Below, in pieces: positions 34,546 to 46,719 of a DNA stretch of 64,000 nt (positions are counted from its first letter, which is position 1; each line of letters opens with the position of its first letter). The DNA is taken from the NCBI RefSeq assembly GCF_031143425.1, contig NC_090444.1:1345344323-1345408322 (forward strand), in the 5' to 3' direction. The stretch is from Pleurodeles waltl. Lineage: Eukaryota; Chordata; Amphibia; Caudata; Salamandridae. The notes beneath the pieces were generated by a model that was given only the letters and a program-made list of their open reading frames with translations, was not told where the DNA came from and did no database searches. The translations under genes and the position numbers were made by a program.

Positions 34546-35559
34546 TCTCACAGCAGCTTCAGATAGCCTTATTATTACTCCTTGAGTTTCTGGGATATTA
34601 ACTAAGTTATATTGTTCTATGCAAACCATATTGTTTGTAGCAGAGAAACATTATTGCTTGATTTATCCCAGTATGAATTAAAATCAAAACTACAAACCCT
34701 TGTACAATATCTCTGCAATAAAAACATCTCATGAGTTTGTATTCCTATGGATTCCATTTTGAAGGGAGATGAGTGCCTTCACACACACGCTTAGTGTAAT
34801 TTATTTTTATTGGTTACCTCGCCCTTGAAAAAAGTCTGAAGTTGGCCTTTTTGAGACTTTTTTATGTCTCATCGTCAGATACCATGTATTGTCTGGTGAA
34901 GGTCTATTTTCTACAATCAAATAATAACACAGAGGGTGGGCTTTGGGTCCATCCAGTGGTTATGATAGGATGGCTTTATTGTCTATCTCATTTCAGTGTT
35001 TCTAATTTCATGGCTTTCCTCTCTATTTTTGCTTTGTACTGCCTCTGGAACATAGCTTCTTTACCACCATTTTGACTGGATGAGTGTATTCGCCCATTGC
35101 TACCATCGGAGAACAATATATTTATTTGTATTTTAGCACTCAATGGAAGTTCAATGCTTCCGCCACTCTCTGCCATCCTATCTCACCACTCTTACTGTGT
35201 CCTTTGCTTCCACTCCCATCATGCCCCCACCTCATTGTTTTTTATTTTTATTTTGAGAAAATTGCATTTAAACTAGCCTGGGAATTGCACACCACTACAA
35301 AGTCATTAGCTTTTTCCTCATCCATTGCTGCCCCACCACTTATTTCCACCCCTGCTTTTGGTTTGTTTAAAAAAATATTTTTGGAAGATTCCAGCAGCTA
35401 TACAATAGTATTAGACAACTTGCTTTGGTATTTTTGTGCAGCATACCCATTCACATTTTATTTTTCAAAATGTAAAGTTCCAACATGACTGTCTCCCATC
35501 TTAGAATGATACATTATGGGTATGTATGTCACCCAGACAACCACCAACACAGGACACTC
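34546..35559. other. no supported feature
   Basis: A/T-rich DNA with T-rich plus-strand frames (34842-35075, 35084-35488) rich in hydrophobic residues by composition. No motif, RNA gene or repeat end could be named. Confidence 0.35.
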
Positions 35560-36005
35560 AGTCACATCTGCATTCATCTGCATACTGAATGTGTCTACCT
35601 GGGCTTCAAGGGTGGAGGGCCTGACACTTACATTTCAAAGGCCATTGGCCAGCCCTCACACAATGGAGTGATAACCTCCCACTGGGACCCTGGCAGATAG
35701 GACTGGGCTGAAAGGGGAACTTGTACCCTTCAAAACCACTCTTTGAAGTCTCCCCTACTTCAAAGGCATTTTGGGGTATATAAACTGGGTCTCTGACCCC
35801 ACCAACTCAGACACTTCTGGACCTGCACCTGAACTCTGTCAGAAGACCTGCCTTGCTGCCCAAAGGACTCTCTAGAGTGTTTTGCTGCAAAGGACTGCTG
35901 CCCTGCTGTTGCCCTGCTACCCTGCTGGCCTCTGGTGGTGATGGAAAGACTCTGCCTCCCCCAAAGTGGAATCTGGCAGCAAACCTTAGATTGCACCGAA
36001 GTGGT
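35560..36005 (+). promoter_or_regulatory. LTR-like promoter segment with TATA box
   Basis: TATATAAA at 35777-35784 sits in GGGGTATATAAACTGGG, followed about 30 bases later by GACCCCACCAACTCAGACAC and a tract of repeated CTGCTGCCCTGCTGTTGCCC type. This layout is that of a U3/R boundary in an LTR, and the wording resembles newt LTRs I recall. The segment is cut at about 36010 by a hairpin element, and no flanking LTR signature was found, so class is tentative. Confidence 0.35.
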
Positions 36006-36014
36006 GCACTTACC

Positions 36015-36310
36015 AAAGACTGGTGTAACAAGGAGAAATGTATTTATTTCTCCTTGTCATTTCCTCTTTCCATGTGTGTTGCATCCTGCAGCACACATAG
36101 AAAGACAAATACGCCGCTAAGGATTGTTTTTGTGCAAAGAGGTATCCCTTTCTGCACAAAAAGAATCATGCCCATGAAGCAAACATCCTTGCAACACGAC
36201 ACAAAGGAGCCTGCATTATCTATGTAATAAGGTGCCATTCACCTTTCTCCCCTTCCCACAATGCACCACACCAGTGTTCCTTGCTGCATCTCATAAAATA
36301 TTATTAAATA
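36015..36310 (+). mobile_element. hairpin-core DNA element, short copy
   Basis: Begins TAACAAGGAGAAATGTATTT. The core hairpin CATGTGTGTTGC...GCAGCACACATAG lies at 36070-36100, followed by TGTGCAAAGAGG...CTTTCTGCACA and CATCCTTGCAACACGACAC. It is colinear with 24240-24450 and 40725-40890. Non-coding. Confidence 0.55.
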
Positions 36311-36369
36311 TGCCCATGAACATTTGCTGTACAGTTCAAAACATATACAATTTGAAAACATTGCTACAT

Positions 36370-36830
36370 TTCTCCTATTTAACGCCTGGCTCAAAAGTTT
36401 TTTTTTTTTTTTTTGCGCAAAGCCCTGTCTGCCAATTTTAGAAGATAGGTTATTGCATCAAAAACCATGGCTGCTAGCACCCATGGATGCCCCATGACAC
36501 AAAATAATGCATGGCAGACCATAGCACCATTTGTGGTACTTTTAGGGCACCTTTCCAGTGCAAATAAAGTTTTGTGCTGGATGGTAAATACTTTGGGGCA
36601 GGTTTACAAATATGGCATGCAACATAGTGTCACAACCAAATTTGCTGAGCTGTGTTGCATGAGAGGGGGTGAGCAGAACCACATTATATCTAAGAGTTAT
36701 GGCATTGGTTCTTTCTGTCCCTGCTCTGGTACTCTTTAGGCCTGTATTGGCCCTCACACACAACCTTTAGACATGGTGCAGGTGTGTGTGTTACGTGTAG
36801 CAGAGGATTTCTATTTAAAGTTTACCCTTC
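36370..36830 (+). mobile_element. fragment of a hairpin-type element
   Basis: Contains a T-run (36400-36414), GCATCAAAAACCATGG, TTTCCAGTGCAAATAAAGTTTTGTGCTGG (arms TCCAGTGCAAA/TTTGTGCTGGA) and a TTTACAAATATGGC string. These echo pieces of 8600-8800 and 21185-21430. Ends are not definable. Confidence 0.4.
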
Positions 36831-36880
36831 CTGTATAAAATCCTAAGATTAGACTATCTTTAAAGCTTTACCCACATTAA

Positions 36881-37782
36881 GGCCCATATTCATACTTTTT
36901 GACGCAAAACTGCACAAATGCAGTTTTGGGTCAAAAAGTATAGCGCCAGTTTGCGTCATTCCAGAGAGCCAGCCGAGTGCCAAATTTATGGAATCCTGCA
37001 AGCTGGCACAAAGGGAGGGCTAGCGTTTGGGAAAATTGCATTCGCCGGGTGAGGGGTGGCGGTACAGGGAAAGGGGGTTGTGCTTCAAAAAATGACGCTA
37101 GGCTGATTAGAGGCAAAAAAAATGCCCTTAACCTGCCTAGAGTAATTTCCTGACACAAAACCATCATTATCACAGGACTCCTGTCATATAAAAGACAGGA
37201 GTCATGCCCACCACCCCAATGGCCAGCACAGGGGACAAGTGTCCCCTGGGCATGGCCATTGCACCCAGTGCCATGTAGGGGCTCATTTCAGGACCCCCAA
37301 TGGCACTTAAAAAATATTTTTAAAATACTTATCTCTACTTACCTGGGGTCCCCCCATCCTCTGGTGTCCCTCTGATGTGGGTTGGGGTGTTCTGGGGCTT
37401 GGGGTGGGCACCTGTGGGCTCTTCCCGTGGTGTTTGAACAAGGAAATGGGTCCGCAGGTCCCCTAATACCTACTCAGACCCAGGCATTAAATAATGGCGC
37501 TCAGCAGGCGTAGCACAATTATTTAGGCCTGCCTCCCCGTGCACCATTTTTCCTAGGGAGGATAAATAAGGCGCTAGGAACTTTGAGTCATTTTTTGGAC
37601 GGGAACGCCTACCTTGCGTCTCATTGATGCAAGGAGGTTTCATGCATCCAGATAATGATGTTAACTACTATATTTTGACACTAGACAGGTCTAGCGTCAA
37701 AATACAAATATGGAGTTTTCCCTGAATTTGCGTCGGAAAAATGATGCAAATTCAGTGCAAACAGAGTATAAATATGCCTCTG
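36881..37782 (-). mobile_element. GGCATATTTATACT family, copy C, full length
   Basis: On the minus strand it starts AGGCATATTTATACTCTGTT and ends AAAGTATGAATATGGGCC. It holds the CTAGACCTGTCTAGTGTC hairpin (about 37680-37698), the AGGTAAGT segment (37337 region) and the CTCCTGTC...GACAGGAGT stem (37166-37202). It is colinear with copies B and D. No coding capacity; target duplication not resolved. Confidence 0.65.
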
Positions 37783-37784
37783 GA

Positions 37785-38165
37785 TGTGTACTGGACAACG
37801 TGGAAAAAGTTGGTAGAAAAAAAAAAATTCTCCTTTTTACTGCAAGCTGTATCTACAATTTTTAGTAGGTAGGGCTGTGTGTCAACACACATGGGTGATG
37901 GAATGGGAATGCACACATAGCACCCGTGGAATGTCCCCTGGACACAAAGTAGTGCAAAGTATACAAAAGCACTATTTGCATTATTTTTAGCACTTTCCAG
38001 CGTAAAACACAATTTGCACTAGAAAGTAAAGAGCGTGCATCCGTTTGCATCACTTTTTATGATTGTGCACCCGAACAATGCCTTGATGTTTCTGCTCCTT
38101 TATCAAGACAATGATCTGGATTATGTGACTTTGCACCAGCAAAGTCTTGATAAATCTGCACCAAA
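37785..38165 (-). repeat. hairpin-element fragment
   Basis: Contains TTTCCAGCGTAAAACACAAT and TTTGCACTAGAAAG, plus GCATCCGTTTGCATCAC, reading like the first third of the 8600/21185 elements. It directly abuts copy C. Boundaries uncertain. Confidence 0.35.
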
Positions 38166-39500
38166 GTTCCAAACTGTGGTGTACCTATGCCTGGATGCAG
38201 GTGGTGTCATATGGACTCTTTTCTCAATGTACATTGTTGTTGTACAAACAAAAGTGATCCTGGGAAAAGTAGTTTCTTTTTGATTAATGTTTTTTTTCAT
38301 TTTAAAATGTCTGATATTTGCAATAAAAATCCTTCTTCTCCACCCTGAATATAGGGGTGGTTCTCTTAAACCACACCATGATCTTATTTTAGATAAAATA
38401 GATACTTTTTCTTTGGGTATAGTATGGCCTTCTTGTTTAGAGCTACTGCCCACCTTTTTAGCGCTCTTTCCCTGGTGTAATCTCTCTGGGGGCTTTAAAC
38501 CATGCCCATGTCACGCCCATCAGTTTGGTTGGCTCGTGGGCTTGCCTTTTAAAATTCACTTGATTTCATTAGTGAAAGGCATGCATATGTTATGCCTTTT
38601 CCGGTGTTTAGCCCGCCTCGAGCGCACTGGCCAACTACTGAAAACATAGGAGGCTCTATGTTTTCCGTATGGTTTCTGGACTGCTTTTTCTCTTTATTTC
38701 AGAGGCAGCGCGATCTCGCTGGGCAATAGTCAAGTGCCTTTGCATGACATCGACCCTGTTGCATGGAAAATTGCACTTTTACCAGTTACATCGATAGTTG
38801 CATTTTGCCGATACGTTTCACTGCACGCGAACTTCAGTTTCCCTTTGTGTGTCTGCTGCATGCTCAGAGCAGCTGTCAGCTCGCTTATATAGTACTGTTT
38901 TACTTTTCATTTTCTGTTTATGTGGCAAGAAAAGTCCGGTTAGGAGATTACAACGCTAATAGCTCTAACTCGAGCAAACGCGAGACCCATTGCATTGCAA
39001 ATGCTTGTTATATTTAGTCAGTTACTTTGTATCATACTATTTGTAGTGAAACCCCTGAAATGGGTGTATACTTGTGACACTTATCTGTGGATTTCGTCCA
39101 AAAATGTTTAATTGTTCTATTTTTAATAACTGTTGTGTCGTATAATGTGGACAGCCTTTTGTTGTTTTAAAAATAATCAATCGTATGCCTTCGCTTGTAT
39201 GAAGTTTTGCTACGAAGTGCTGGACTTGTTTTGTTGTAAGTTTCCACGGTTTATAAGGCTCTCATGTTCAATAATTCTAGTCTTAATTCTTCTCCTGGTC
39301 ATGCCTGAATATTTTATCTAACTTTTGCATGTCAATATATACATTGCATTCTCACTATATGTGTCCTGAATCTCCTATGAATCAAACAATCCCTTCTACT
39401 TTTACCACATTTAAATGTGATTTTTTTTTGCCGCTGATACATGGTGACTAACAAGCTAACTAACCCACGCAAATAAGAAAATCTGATGTTTCTGGAGGAC
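38166..39500. other. unclassified; no supported gene
   Basis: No recognisable coding domain. The segment 38585-39000 (CTCGAGCGCACTGGCC, CTTTATTTCAGAGGCAGC, CATGACATCGACCCTG) looks like a dispersed non-coding repeat known to me from newt sequence, but I cannot name its class. A TTTATTTCAG acceptor-like site at 38693-38702 has no partner exon. Confidence 0.3.
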
Positions 39501-39508
39501 ACTGAGGG

Positions 39509-40416
39509 GTATATTTAGACTCTGTTTGCGCTAGATTTGCATCATTTATTTTGATGCAAATTTGGCGCAAAATTAACTATTTATACTTTGGCGCTAGACC
39601 CGTCTAGCGCCAAAGTTATGGAATGTGCACCATTTTTTGTATGTGAAAACCTACCTGGTGCTAATGACATGCAAGGTAGGCTCCCGTGCAAAAAATGACT
39701 CTAAGGCATGTGCACCTTATTTACCCTCCGGCGTCAAAATGACGCACAGGAGGAGGTGGGCCTTAAAACATGGCACAAAGCCGGATTTGTGCAGTTTTTT
39801 AATGCCTGGGTCAGGGCAGGTGTTAGGGGACCTGTGGGTTCATTTCCATGGTGGGAGACCATGGAAGCAGTCCACAGGTGCCCTTCCCTGCACCCAGGGA
39901 CACCCCCTGCCACCCTTGCCCACCTCTGGAGGACACCCATGGATGGTGAGTACAGGTAAGTGAAGGTAAGTATTTTGTTTAAAAAAATGTAAGTGCCATG
40001 GGGGGGCCTAACTTGGGCCCTCCTACATGCCACTGTGCCCACTGGCCATGCCCAGGGGACAGAAGTCCCCTGGGCATGGTCATTGGGCAGGGGGGCATGA
40101 CTCCTGTCTTTGCTAAGACAGGAGTCATTTCCATGGGGGTTGTGCGTCAAAAAATGGCACAAGTCAGGTTAGAACCAATATTTTTTACTCTAACCTAACT
40201 TGCACCATTCTTTGGCGCACAACCCCCAGTCTTCCCTTCACCTCCGCTGCCCAGTTACCATCATTTATTTTGACGCTAACCAGGCCGCAGTGCTGGCCTC
40301 CGTCATTCCATAAATATGGCGCCCGGCTGGCGCGTAGGAATGGCGGTAGCTGGCGTTCAACTTTTTGACGCAAATCTGCGCTAGCGCAGATTTGCGTAAA
40401 AAAGTATAAATATGGT
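39509..40416 (+). mobile_element. GGCATATTTATACT family, copy D, full length
   Basis: Starts GGGTATATTTAGACTCTGTT and ends AAAAGTATAAATATGGTC. CTGAG occurs on both sides (39504-39508, 40417-40421), a possible 5-bp target duplication, but copies B and C do not show one. The CTAGACCCGTCTAGCGCC hairpin is at 39594-39611, AGGTAAGT at 39954-39972, and CTCCTGTC...GACAGGAGT at 40101-40127. Frames on both strands (39734-40162 minus and others) are by-products. Confidence 0.65.
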
Positions 40417-40569
40417 CCTGAGTTTCACGCAGTTGTACAAAGGCGAGCCAGCAGAACCTAGCCTAAGATTTGTAATGTTGTACACTCGCCATTACAATTT
40501 CAAATACAAATGAAGACAATAGCAAAGGTGGCAGATATGTAAGATGCGCATTTTAGGGTAAAGCACACA

Positions 40570-41040
40570 TCTTATGAGCATTTATTAGGGAGGCGTTTCA
40601 TGGGTGGTGCTTGGGAGTTCCTGTTTATCCACAAGGATTCTTATGCAAATCCATATTTACTCTGTAAGTCATTAAACCTGGGTTCTCTCCATAATGATTT
40701 GCATACCCGAGGCTACTGTAATGAAGAGAAATATATATTTTTCCTTGTTACGTTTTCTTTCCATGTGTGCTGTATTTTGCAGCACATATACAAAGAGGTA
40801 TATGCCTCTGAGGATTGTTTTTGTGTAGGAATCTATCCCTTCTAACACAGAAACAAATCTGCTGGTAACACATGCACCCTTGCATCACATACAAGAGTGT
40901 CTGCATAGATGCTATGCAGCACACAGTGCACCAGCACTATGAGAAAGCAGAGCTACACCATATCTTTGCTCTCTCCTATTCACACAACATTGCGCTGCAA
41001 GTTGCTTTACTGCACTACGTAAAAGCTTAATAAACCTGGC
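40570..41040 (+). mobile_element. hairpin-core DNA element
   Basis: Order of modules is as in the copy at 23955: a GGGAGGCGTTTCATGGGTGG start, GAAGAGAAATATATATTTTT, core hairpin CATGTGTGCTG...CAGCACATATAC (40761-40791), TGTGTAGGAA..., CACCCTTGCATCACATACAAG and a CACCAGCAC...CACAAC segment. Right edge near 41040. Non-coding. Confidence 0.5.
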
Positions 41041-41401
41041 CCTGGGTCTGCTGTTGTTGCTTGAGCTGTGGCTTGTTAGGAAGAGATGCCCCAGTGGCAC
41101 CAAGCCCCCTCTTCCTTGTGGCTGTGAGTTTTTTTAACAATTCTTCATAACAGGAACTGCAGTAAATCCTTTACCACCTCCACCACACCATTTATTTTCC
41201 TGTATGGAGGTATGTCAAGAAAGCTTCTATGACCCAGCTCACCACCCCACACATAGGTTATCATTCTCCTCTGTTATAAAAGAATTCCCTGGTGGCTCCA
41301 CTATCACTCAACTGCAAACGTACCTTGGCTTTTTAAAGGAATGGTATGTTGTTATCCCTGCAGCTCCTTCTGCCTTCTCCCTCTTCCTGTGTGGAGGCAA
41401 A
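41041..41401. other. no supported feature
   Basis: Mixed-composition DNA between two elements. The CTGCAG.TCC/TCCCTCTTCCTG text near 41360 is pyrimidine-rich. Nothing coding is supported. Confidence 0.4.
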
Positions 41402-42031
41402 GGTGGTCATTCTGACCCTGGCGGTCTTTGACCGCCAGGGCGGAGGACCGCGGGAGCACCGCCGACAGGCCGGCGGTGCTCCAATGGGGATTCCGACCGC
41501 GGCGGTAAAGCCGCGGTCGGACCGGCACCACTGGCGGGGTCCCGCCAGTGTACCGCGGCCCCATTGAATCCTCCGCGGCGGCGCAGCTTGCTGCACCGCC
41601 GCGGGGATTCCGACCCCCCCTACCGCCATCCAGATCCCGGCGGTCGGACCGCCGAGATCCGGATGGCGGTAGGGGGGGTCGCGGGGCCCCTGGGGGCCCC
41701 TGCAGTGCCCATGCCACTGGCATGGGCATTGCAGGGGCCCCCGTAAGAGGGCCCCTACATGTATTTCACTGTCTGCTGCGCAGACAGTGAAATACGCGAC
41801 GGGTGCAACTGCACCCGTCGCACAGCTTCCACTCCGCCGGCTCGATTCCGAGCCGGCTTCATCGTGGAAGCCTCTTTCCCGCTGGGCTGGCTGGCGGTCT
41901 GAAGGCGACCGCCCGCCAGCCCAGCGGGAAAGTCAGAATTACGGCCGCGGTCTTTCGACCGCGGAACGGTAACCTGACGGCGGGACTTTGGCGGGCGGCC
42001 TCCGCCGCCCGCCAAGGTCAGAATGAGGGCC
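41402..42031. mobile_element. GGCCCTCATT inverted-terminal element, copy 2 (630 bp)
   Basis: Left end GGTGGTCATTCTGACCCTGG (diverged at three bases), right end CCAAGGTCAGAATGAGGGCC. Right flank is ATA, left flank AAA. The body is a run of GC-rich palindromes: about 41418-41438, 41688-41742, 41761-41795, 41796-41821, 41838-41857 and 41875-41930. It lacks the CA-rich block of the two longer copies. Non-coding; all open frames here are by-products of the palindromes. Confidence 0.75.
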
Positions 42032-45000
42032 ATAGTCTGTACCCCAAATATTCTTTCTCCTTTATTTTCAAGATATGCTTAGTGGCAAAACCTAATTAAC
42101 CCTCAGTCATTATATTTCCCACCTTCAACTTTGCTGCATTCTTTCCCCTTCTATGTGTTGTAATGGTCTGTGTCAATCTTTGGGAAGCAGGCATTCGTTC
42201 CTATCCATTGTTGAGGGCATAGGCAGAGCCGCAGTGTGACGCCGCGAAGACCGGCGGCTTCCCACTTGCAGACCGCCGTTGGATCGGTGGTCTGCTTTTC
42301 GGGTGGCCGTTCCTGCTGCAGGCCGCTTTTCGGTTTGTGACCTGCTTTTTGGCCTGCAGCGCGACCTGAAACTTTCCCTTTGGGCTCTGTTTCACGCTGT
42401 GCCCACGTTTTACCTCCTATTTTTACTTAACTGTTTCTTGCTGTTTTTTCTTCTTTTTTCTCTTTTTCATTTTTGTTCCTTCTTGGCCATATTTCCTCTT
42501 TCCCAGGACCCTGTGTTTCCTTCCCTGCATGCCTTGCTCCCTACCTTTTATACTAAGGCTATTTTTCCATTTACCCAATCCAAGACGGTGTCTTCATTAC
42601 TTCCTGCATGTCACTTCCTGCATGTCACTTCCTGTTTGTCAGTATAGAAGCACAGTTGATTTTCTGTTCCTTGTGTTGCAAACACTTCCATTCCGGTTGA
42701 GCTCCTCGCTCCTTTATCCTGTGATTTAGGACTTCACCTGCTTTTTCCTGTATGCAGTTTTTGTCCAGAATACAGAGGTAAGAAGCGTTCAGGTCGTGAC
42801 ACGCAGAGTAGTTTCAGTAGATCACTCCCCCTTCAACTTTTTTCCAACTTTTTTTTACAAGGCTTCAGCATATATTAAAAAACAGGCAATATGATGGAAG
42901 CTATGTCTCAGTTTCACATACAACATATACCTGCATAAATAGAAAACATCTCCCAACTACCTCTGCTCAAGATCCCCTATCCAGAATATATGTGTCAAAA
43001 AGAGTGTCAAACAGAATAAATCTGTTATTACAATGAAACCTGCCCTAAATTCAGCAGATCACGTCTTAAGGGAGGTCAAGGACTAGGAAAAACAAAACTG
43101 TAAAATAACCATAATATGGGAAGATGTGTTTTTTCCCTATTATCATTTTGCTTTGTACTAATATGAGAATGTGGATTATTTTTTGGTATGGTTGTGTGAC
43201 CTCACCTTCACCATGTAATACTGTCACATTCCATATGAGGTGCAGTTAGGTTGGTTAGTATAACTGTAGCTTAGTCCTGGGCTCTGTGGCACAAAATAGT
43301 CAGGCTGCAGTAAAGTAACAATTATAAAGCATTAAGAAGTACCAAAACAGTTAGTAACAAGAAAACATGTCATGATAAATATTTAACAACAGTATATAAA
43401 AACAGAGCATAATTTTATCTTTCAGTAGACAACTGAACAATAAAATATGATATGATATTTGAAGGAAACAATAAATCAGTGCTTTTTCTCTCAATGAAAT
43501 AAAGCTTTGTAATCAACCGAAATAGGTGTTTAGGATTAACCACAACAAGCAAGTTATAAACAGCTATTTAGGCTCACTTGAGTGGGCAAACGTCAAGAAT
43601 GAACCAGTCACAAAGACCAAACAAATCCCAGGGGACAGTTACCTATCACTTTTAGCAGTCTCCTTTCCAATTCCGATCATTAGGCAGGACTCCTATTGCA
43701 ATCAATGGAAGTGATCCTGATTCAAGGGATACAGGATGCTGAAGAGACTGGGGATGCTGGGCTAGTGTGGTTGACCTTCTTGTGGCCATCCCTTGGTTTA
43801 ATTTAACTAGCTGGGTGACGAATGGACACGCTGATGGCCTTCACAGGTAAAGCAAACTCGAGGGCACCTCGTGAGGGTCAGCGCTTGGTTTCCCAAGCTG
43901 CACCTTGGCATTCAGCAGCGATCAGGGTTCTTAGAGTTGGGCTCACAAGGATGCAGGCTTCTCAGCTTTTATGGCTCTGTGACTGTATAAGGGATTCAAC
44001 AAACTGACTCTTGTAGTCTCTTCTTCTGTCTGGCACACATGGGCACCTTTCACGAGTGAGGCACCACAGTCACAGTCCTCTCTTTGACAGTCCTCAGGTT
44101 CGACCGGTGCTGTCCAGTCTTTGAAGCAGTTTGTCTTTGCTGGGTCCCAGGAGCAGAAGGCCAGTACTCTTCAGTCTTCTTTCCAGGCCAGTAGTGATCT
44201 GAGGTCTGGGCACCAGGGGTGCCACTGTTATGTCTACTACTAGCAAGAGGGTGGTGGTGACTAACTAGTTAATGGGTTCCCAGGTCCTCTTCCACCTGAT
44301 AAGAATGCCCTATGAAGTGTGGTATAGATATCCTTGAGGGCACTATTCTGCCCACTTCCAACACAGCAATAACCTTCTGTTGGTGTGTGAAGCTCTCTAC
44401 CCCAACCCATAGGTGTGGATGCCTGGGGGCTACACCCTCCTTGAAAAACCATGCTTCTCTAGCCTCATGGAGAAACCACAGCTGCTTATAAGCGAGTATG
44501 CTAATTGGGGGTCACTCAATTGCACATTTACTTTTTAAGGGTTACAGAACTGTCACTGGGGCCTAGTTGGCAGGTCCCAGTGCACTTTCAAAGTCGAAAA
44601 ACCAAAAGAATCAGTTCAAAGGTATGGGGTTGATCAATCAAAAAGAAGCATTTCCTTACAACTGCAAGTCTGGAAGGCAGACAGCAAGAAAATCATCCCT
44701 GATTTTATTTCAGTGTCTTGTTTGCCTCACCAAACACCATTGTTACCTGTATCAGATAAGCACAGTCAGGGCAGGAACCTGTTTCCCACATCATGCAATA
44801 AACATGCTGGACTTCAAGAGTAAATGGAAAATTAGGTTTTGTTCCCGACCATGACCTTCACACAGTATTTCAGCTTGAATGCCAATATCACTGTGGAGGA
44901 TTCAGCAGAGTCTAAGCACTGGGAATCATCACCAAATGGTACCACCCCGTCATATTGCTTGCAGGAAATCGCTTGTGATACCCAAAAGCATCTTTCTTAG

Positions 45001-46225
45001 TTTATCAGGAGCTAGGTACCCCCAAGCCGTGGCTTGCAAAACACGTTTTATTTGTTGGTTGGCTGTGCTGTGTTTTTTCACCCCAAAGTAAATTCTGGGG
45101 AGCTCCCATTTCAACTTGGATTTATTGTCTCACTAATTTGAACCGTTCCACCTCTCTTTTTTAAGGGGAGAACTAACCAATTTATACAAACTAGAAGCCA
45201 ACGCCTAGTGTTCATGAAAGCAGTAGTTGATTTTTCGAATAGGGTAAGTGCTGTGCCACAGCTTTTGCATTATTTCTCGATACCTGTATCTCTTACCATG
45301 AAGTTGCCCACATTTCTATTGACAGTATTCTGCATTATCCCCGCCACCTACTCCCATCTCTGAAAAGCATTCTTGCCCAGCACTGAAAAAGGTCTTGATT
45401 AAAATATTTTAGGAGTCAATAGAGATGGAAAGGTTCTCAACAGTCTAGAAAGCATGAACACATCCCAGACGTCTAGAAGGGTCCTAGTGATCTGGCTGTA
45501 ATACAGGTTTGTTCTAGAGATCTCTTAGAGAACTGAATAACAACCAAGAGTGACATGCCGGTTATGGCTTGGTCAACAGGGTTCCAATATTTTAAAATAT
45601 TATCTGGGACCACTCACTCTAGACATGCATCTGTGCTGCTCTGAAGTAGTCTCACCGTATTTAACATTTTAGGAGAAAAGTTTTATAGTCATTCCACAAG
45701 CACATGGCTAGACCTTACGGAGCACTCATAGTGGCTACCCCCAAACATTGCATCCCCGGGGCCACCAAACTGTCGCTTCTGTTTAGACATTATTGTACAA
45801 AGTCTAAAATTCTGCCTGATACCAATAATGTCTATAATAAAGAAATGAAAATTATGTGATCCAGCTGGACATTAGACAATAACTTACTTAACCTGTGACA
45901 TGGTATGTTTGTTTGTCTCATCGTTTTTAGTTCGTCTGTCTCTAGGCCTAAAGACTTGATCATTGTCTTGATGCCTTGGCTGCCTGCAAGTACTGATGCT
46001 TGTGGATTATCCTTCTGTCATCTATGGGCAGGCAATTAAGGGCATTGACTACATCTGAATTCCTCTTTTCTTGCTTGTGCTTCTTTGTGGCTCTCAAACT
46101 GACCCCTTATATTAATTATGAAGGTAGCCTGTGTCTAGTGCATGACCAGCCTCTGACCCCTCAAGGCATATATGAACCAACTCTTTATATTACTTATGAT
46201 GACTGTCTGTATCTAGTACATGCTG
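42032..46225. other. unclassified 4.2 kb; no supported gene
   Basis: No domain-bearing frame. A perfect-to-near-perfect 14-base triplicate (ACTTCCTGCATGTC twice, ACTTCCTGTTTGTC once) lies at 42599-42640. Around 42225-42360 GC-rich text with GGCGG/CCGCC pairs suggests a degraded palindrome element. From about 43220 to 45100 the wording resembles abundant newt repeats I recall (minus-strand poly(A)-like signals near 43440-43505), perhaps LTR-derived, but termini and duplications were not found. Confidence 0.3.
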
Positions 46226-46239
46226 TGGGTTACCATGTT

Positions 46240-46690
46240 ATCAGTGGCAGCTGGCAGTTTTAGGAGGGAGGGGGGCGGGCGGGAAGCACACTCACACTTT
46301 CACACACACACTCATGCACGAACATCCATTAACAACACTCAACATTCAAACATACATGCACGCACCAAACATTCATTTAAAAAGATCGATCACACACACA
46401 CACACCTGAAGCGCCCAGGTCGAAGTCAATGGGTGACACTTCTCTCGTCACCCCTGGGAGAGCCTCATGGCACCTTTGCTGAGCCGAGGAGGTCATGCCC
46501 ACAGGAGCTGTGACCTCTTCAGCCCAGCAAAGTTCAGCTCAGGCAGCCAGGAGTCTGCACAAATCGCGCATGTCTGCTCATTGCTGCCTGACCTGAACAT
46601 GAGAGTGTCTGTCAGGCTGAACAAAGGTTAGCCTGACAGACACTATGGTGGGGTGTGTGTGGCCTCTCTGCCCTAAAGGACGGGTCGCGC
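46240..46690. repeat. repeat with CA tracts and a 15-bp-arm hairpin
   Basis: G-run (46264-46281), scattered CA repeats and a pure (CA)8 at 46391-46406, then a perfect hairpin AGTGTCTGTCAGGCT/AGCCTGACAGACACT at 46604-46644 with an 11-base loop. It resembles a non-autonomous interspersed repeat; the family is not named. Confidence 0.4.
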
Positions 46691-46719
46691 CTGCCTGTTA
46701 TTAATTTTTAGTTGAACCT

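Noticed and set aside
34842..35488. Hydrophobic frames suggesting membrane proteins
   Set aside because: T-rich sequence produces Phe/Leu/Ser runs; no start context or conserved motif.
43222..45900. TGTCACA...TGTGACA as ends of a possible LTR or inverted-terminal element
   Set aside because: Flanking bases (AATAC versus TGGTA) show no target duplication, and the two 7-base words could match by chance.
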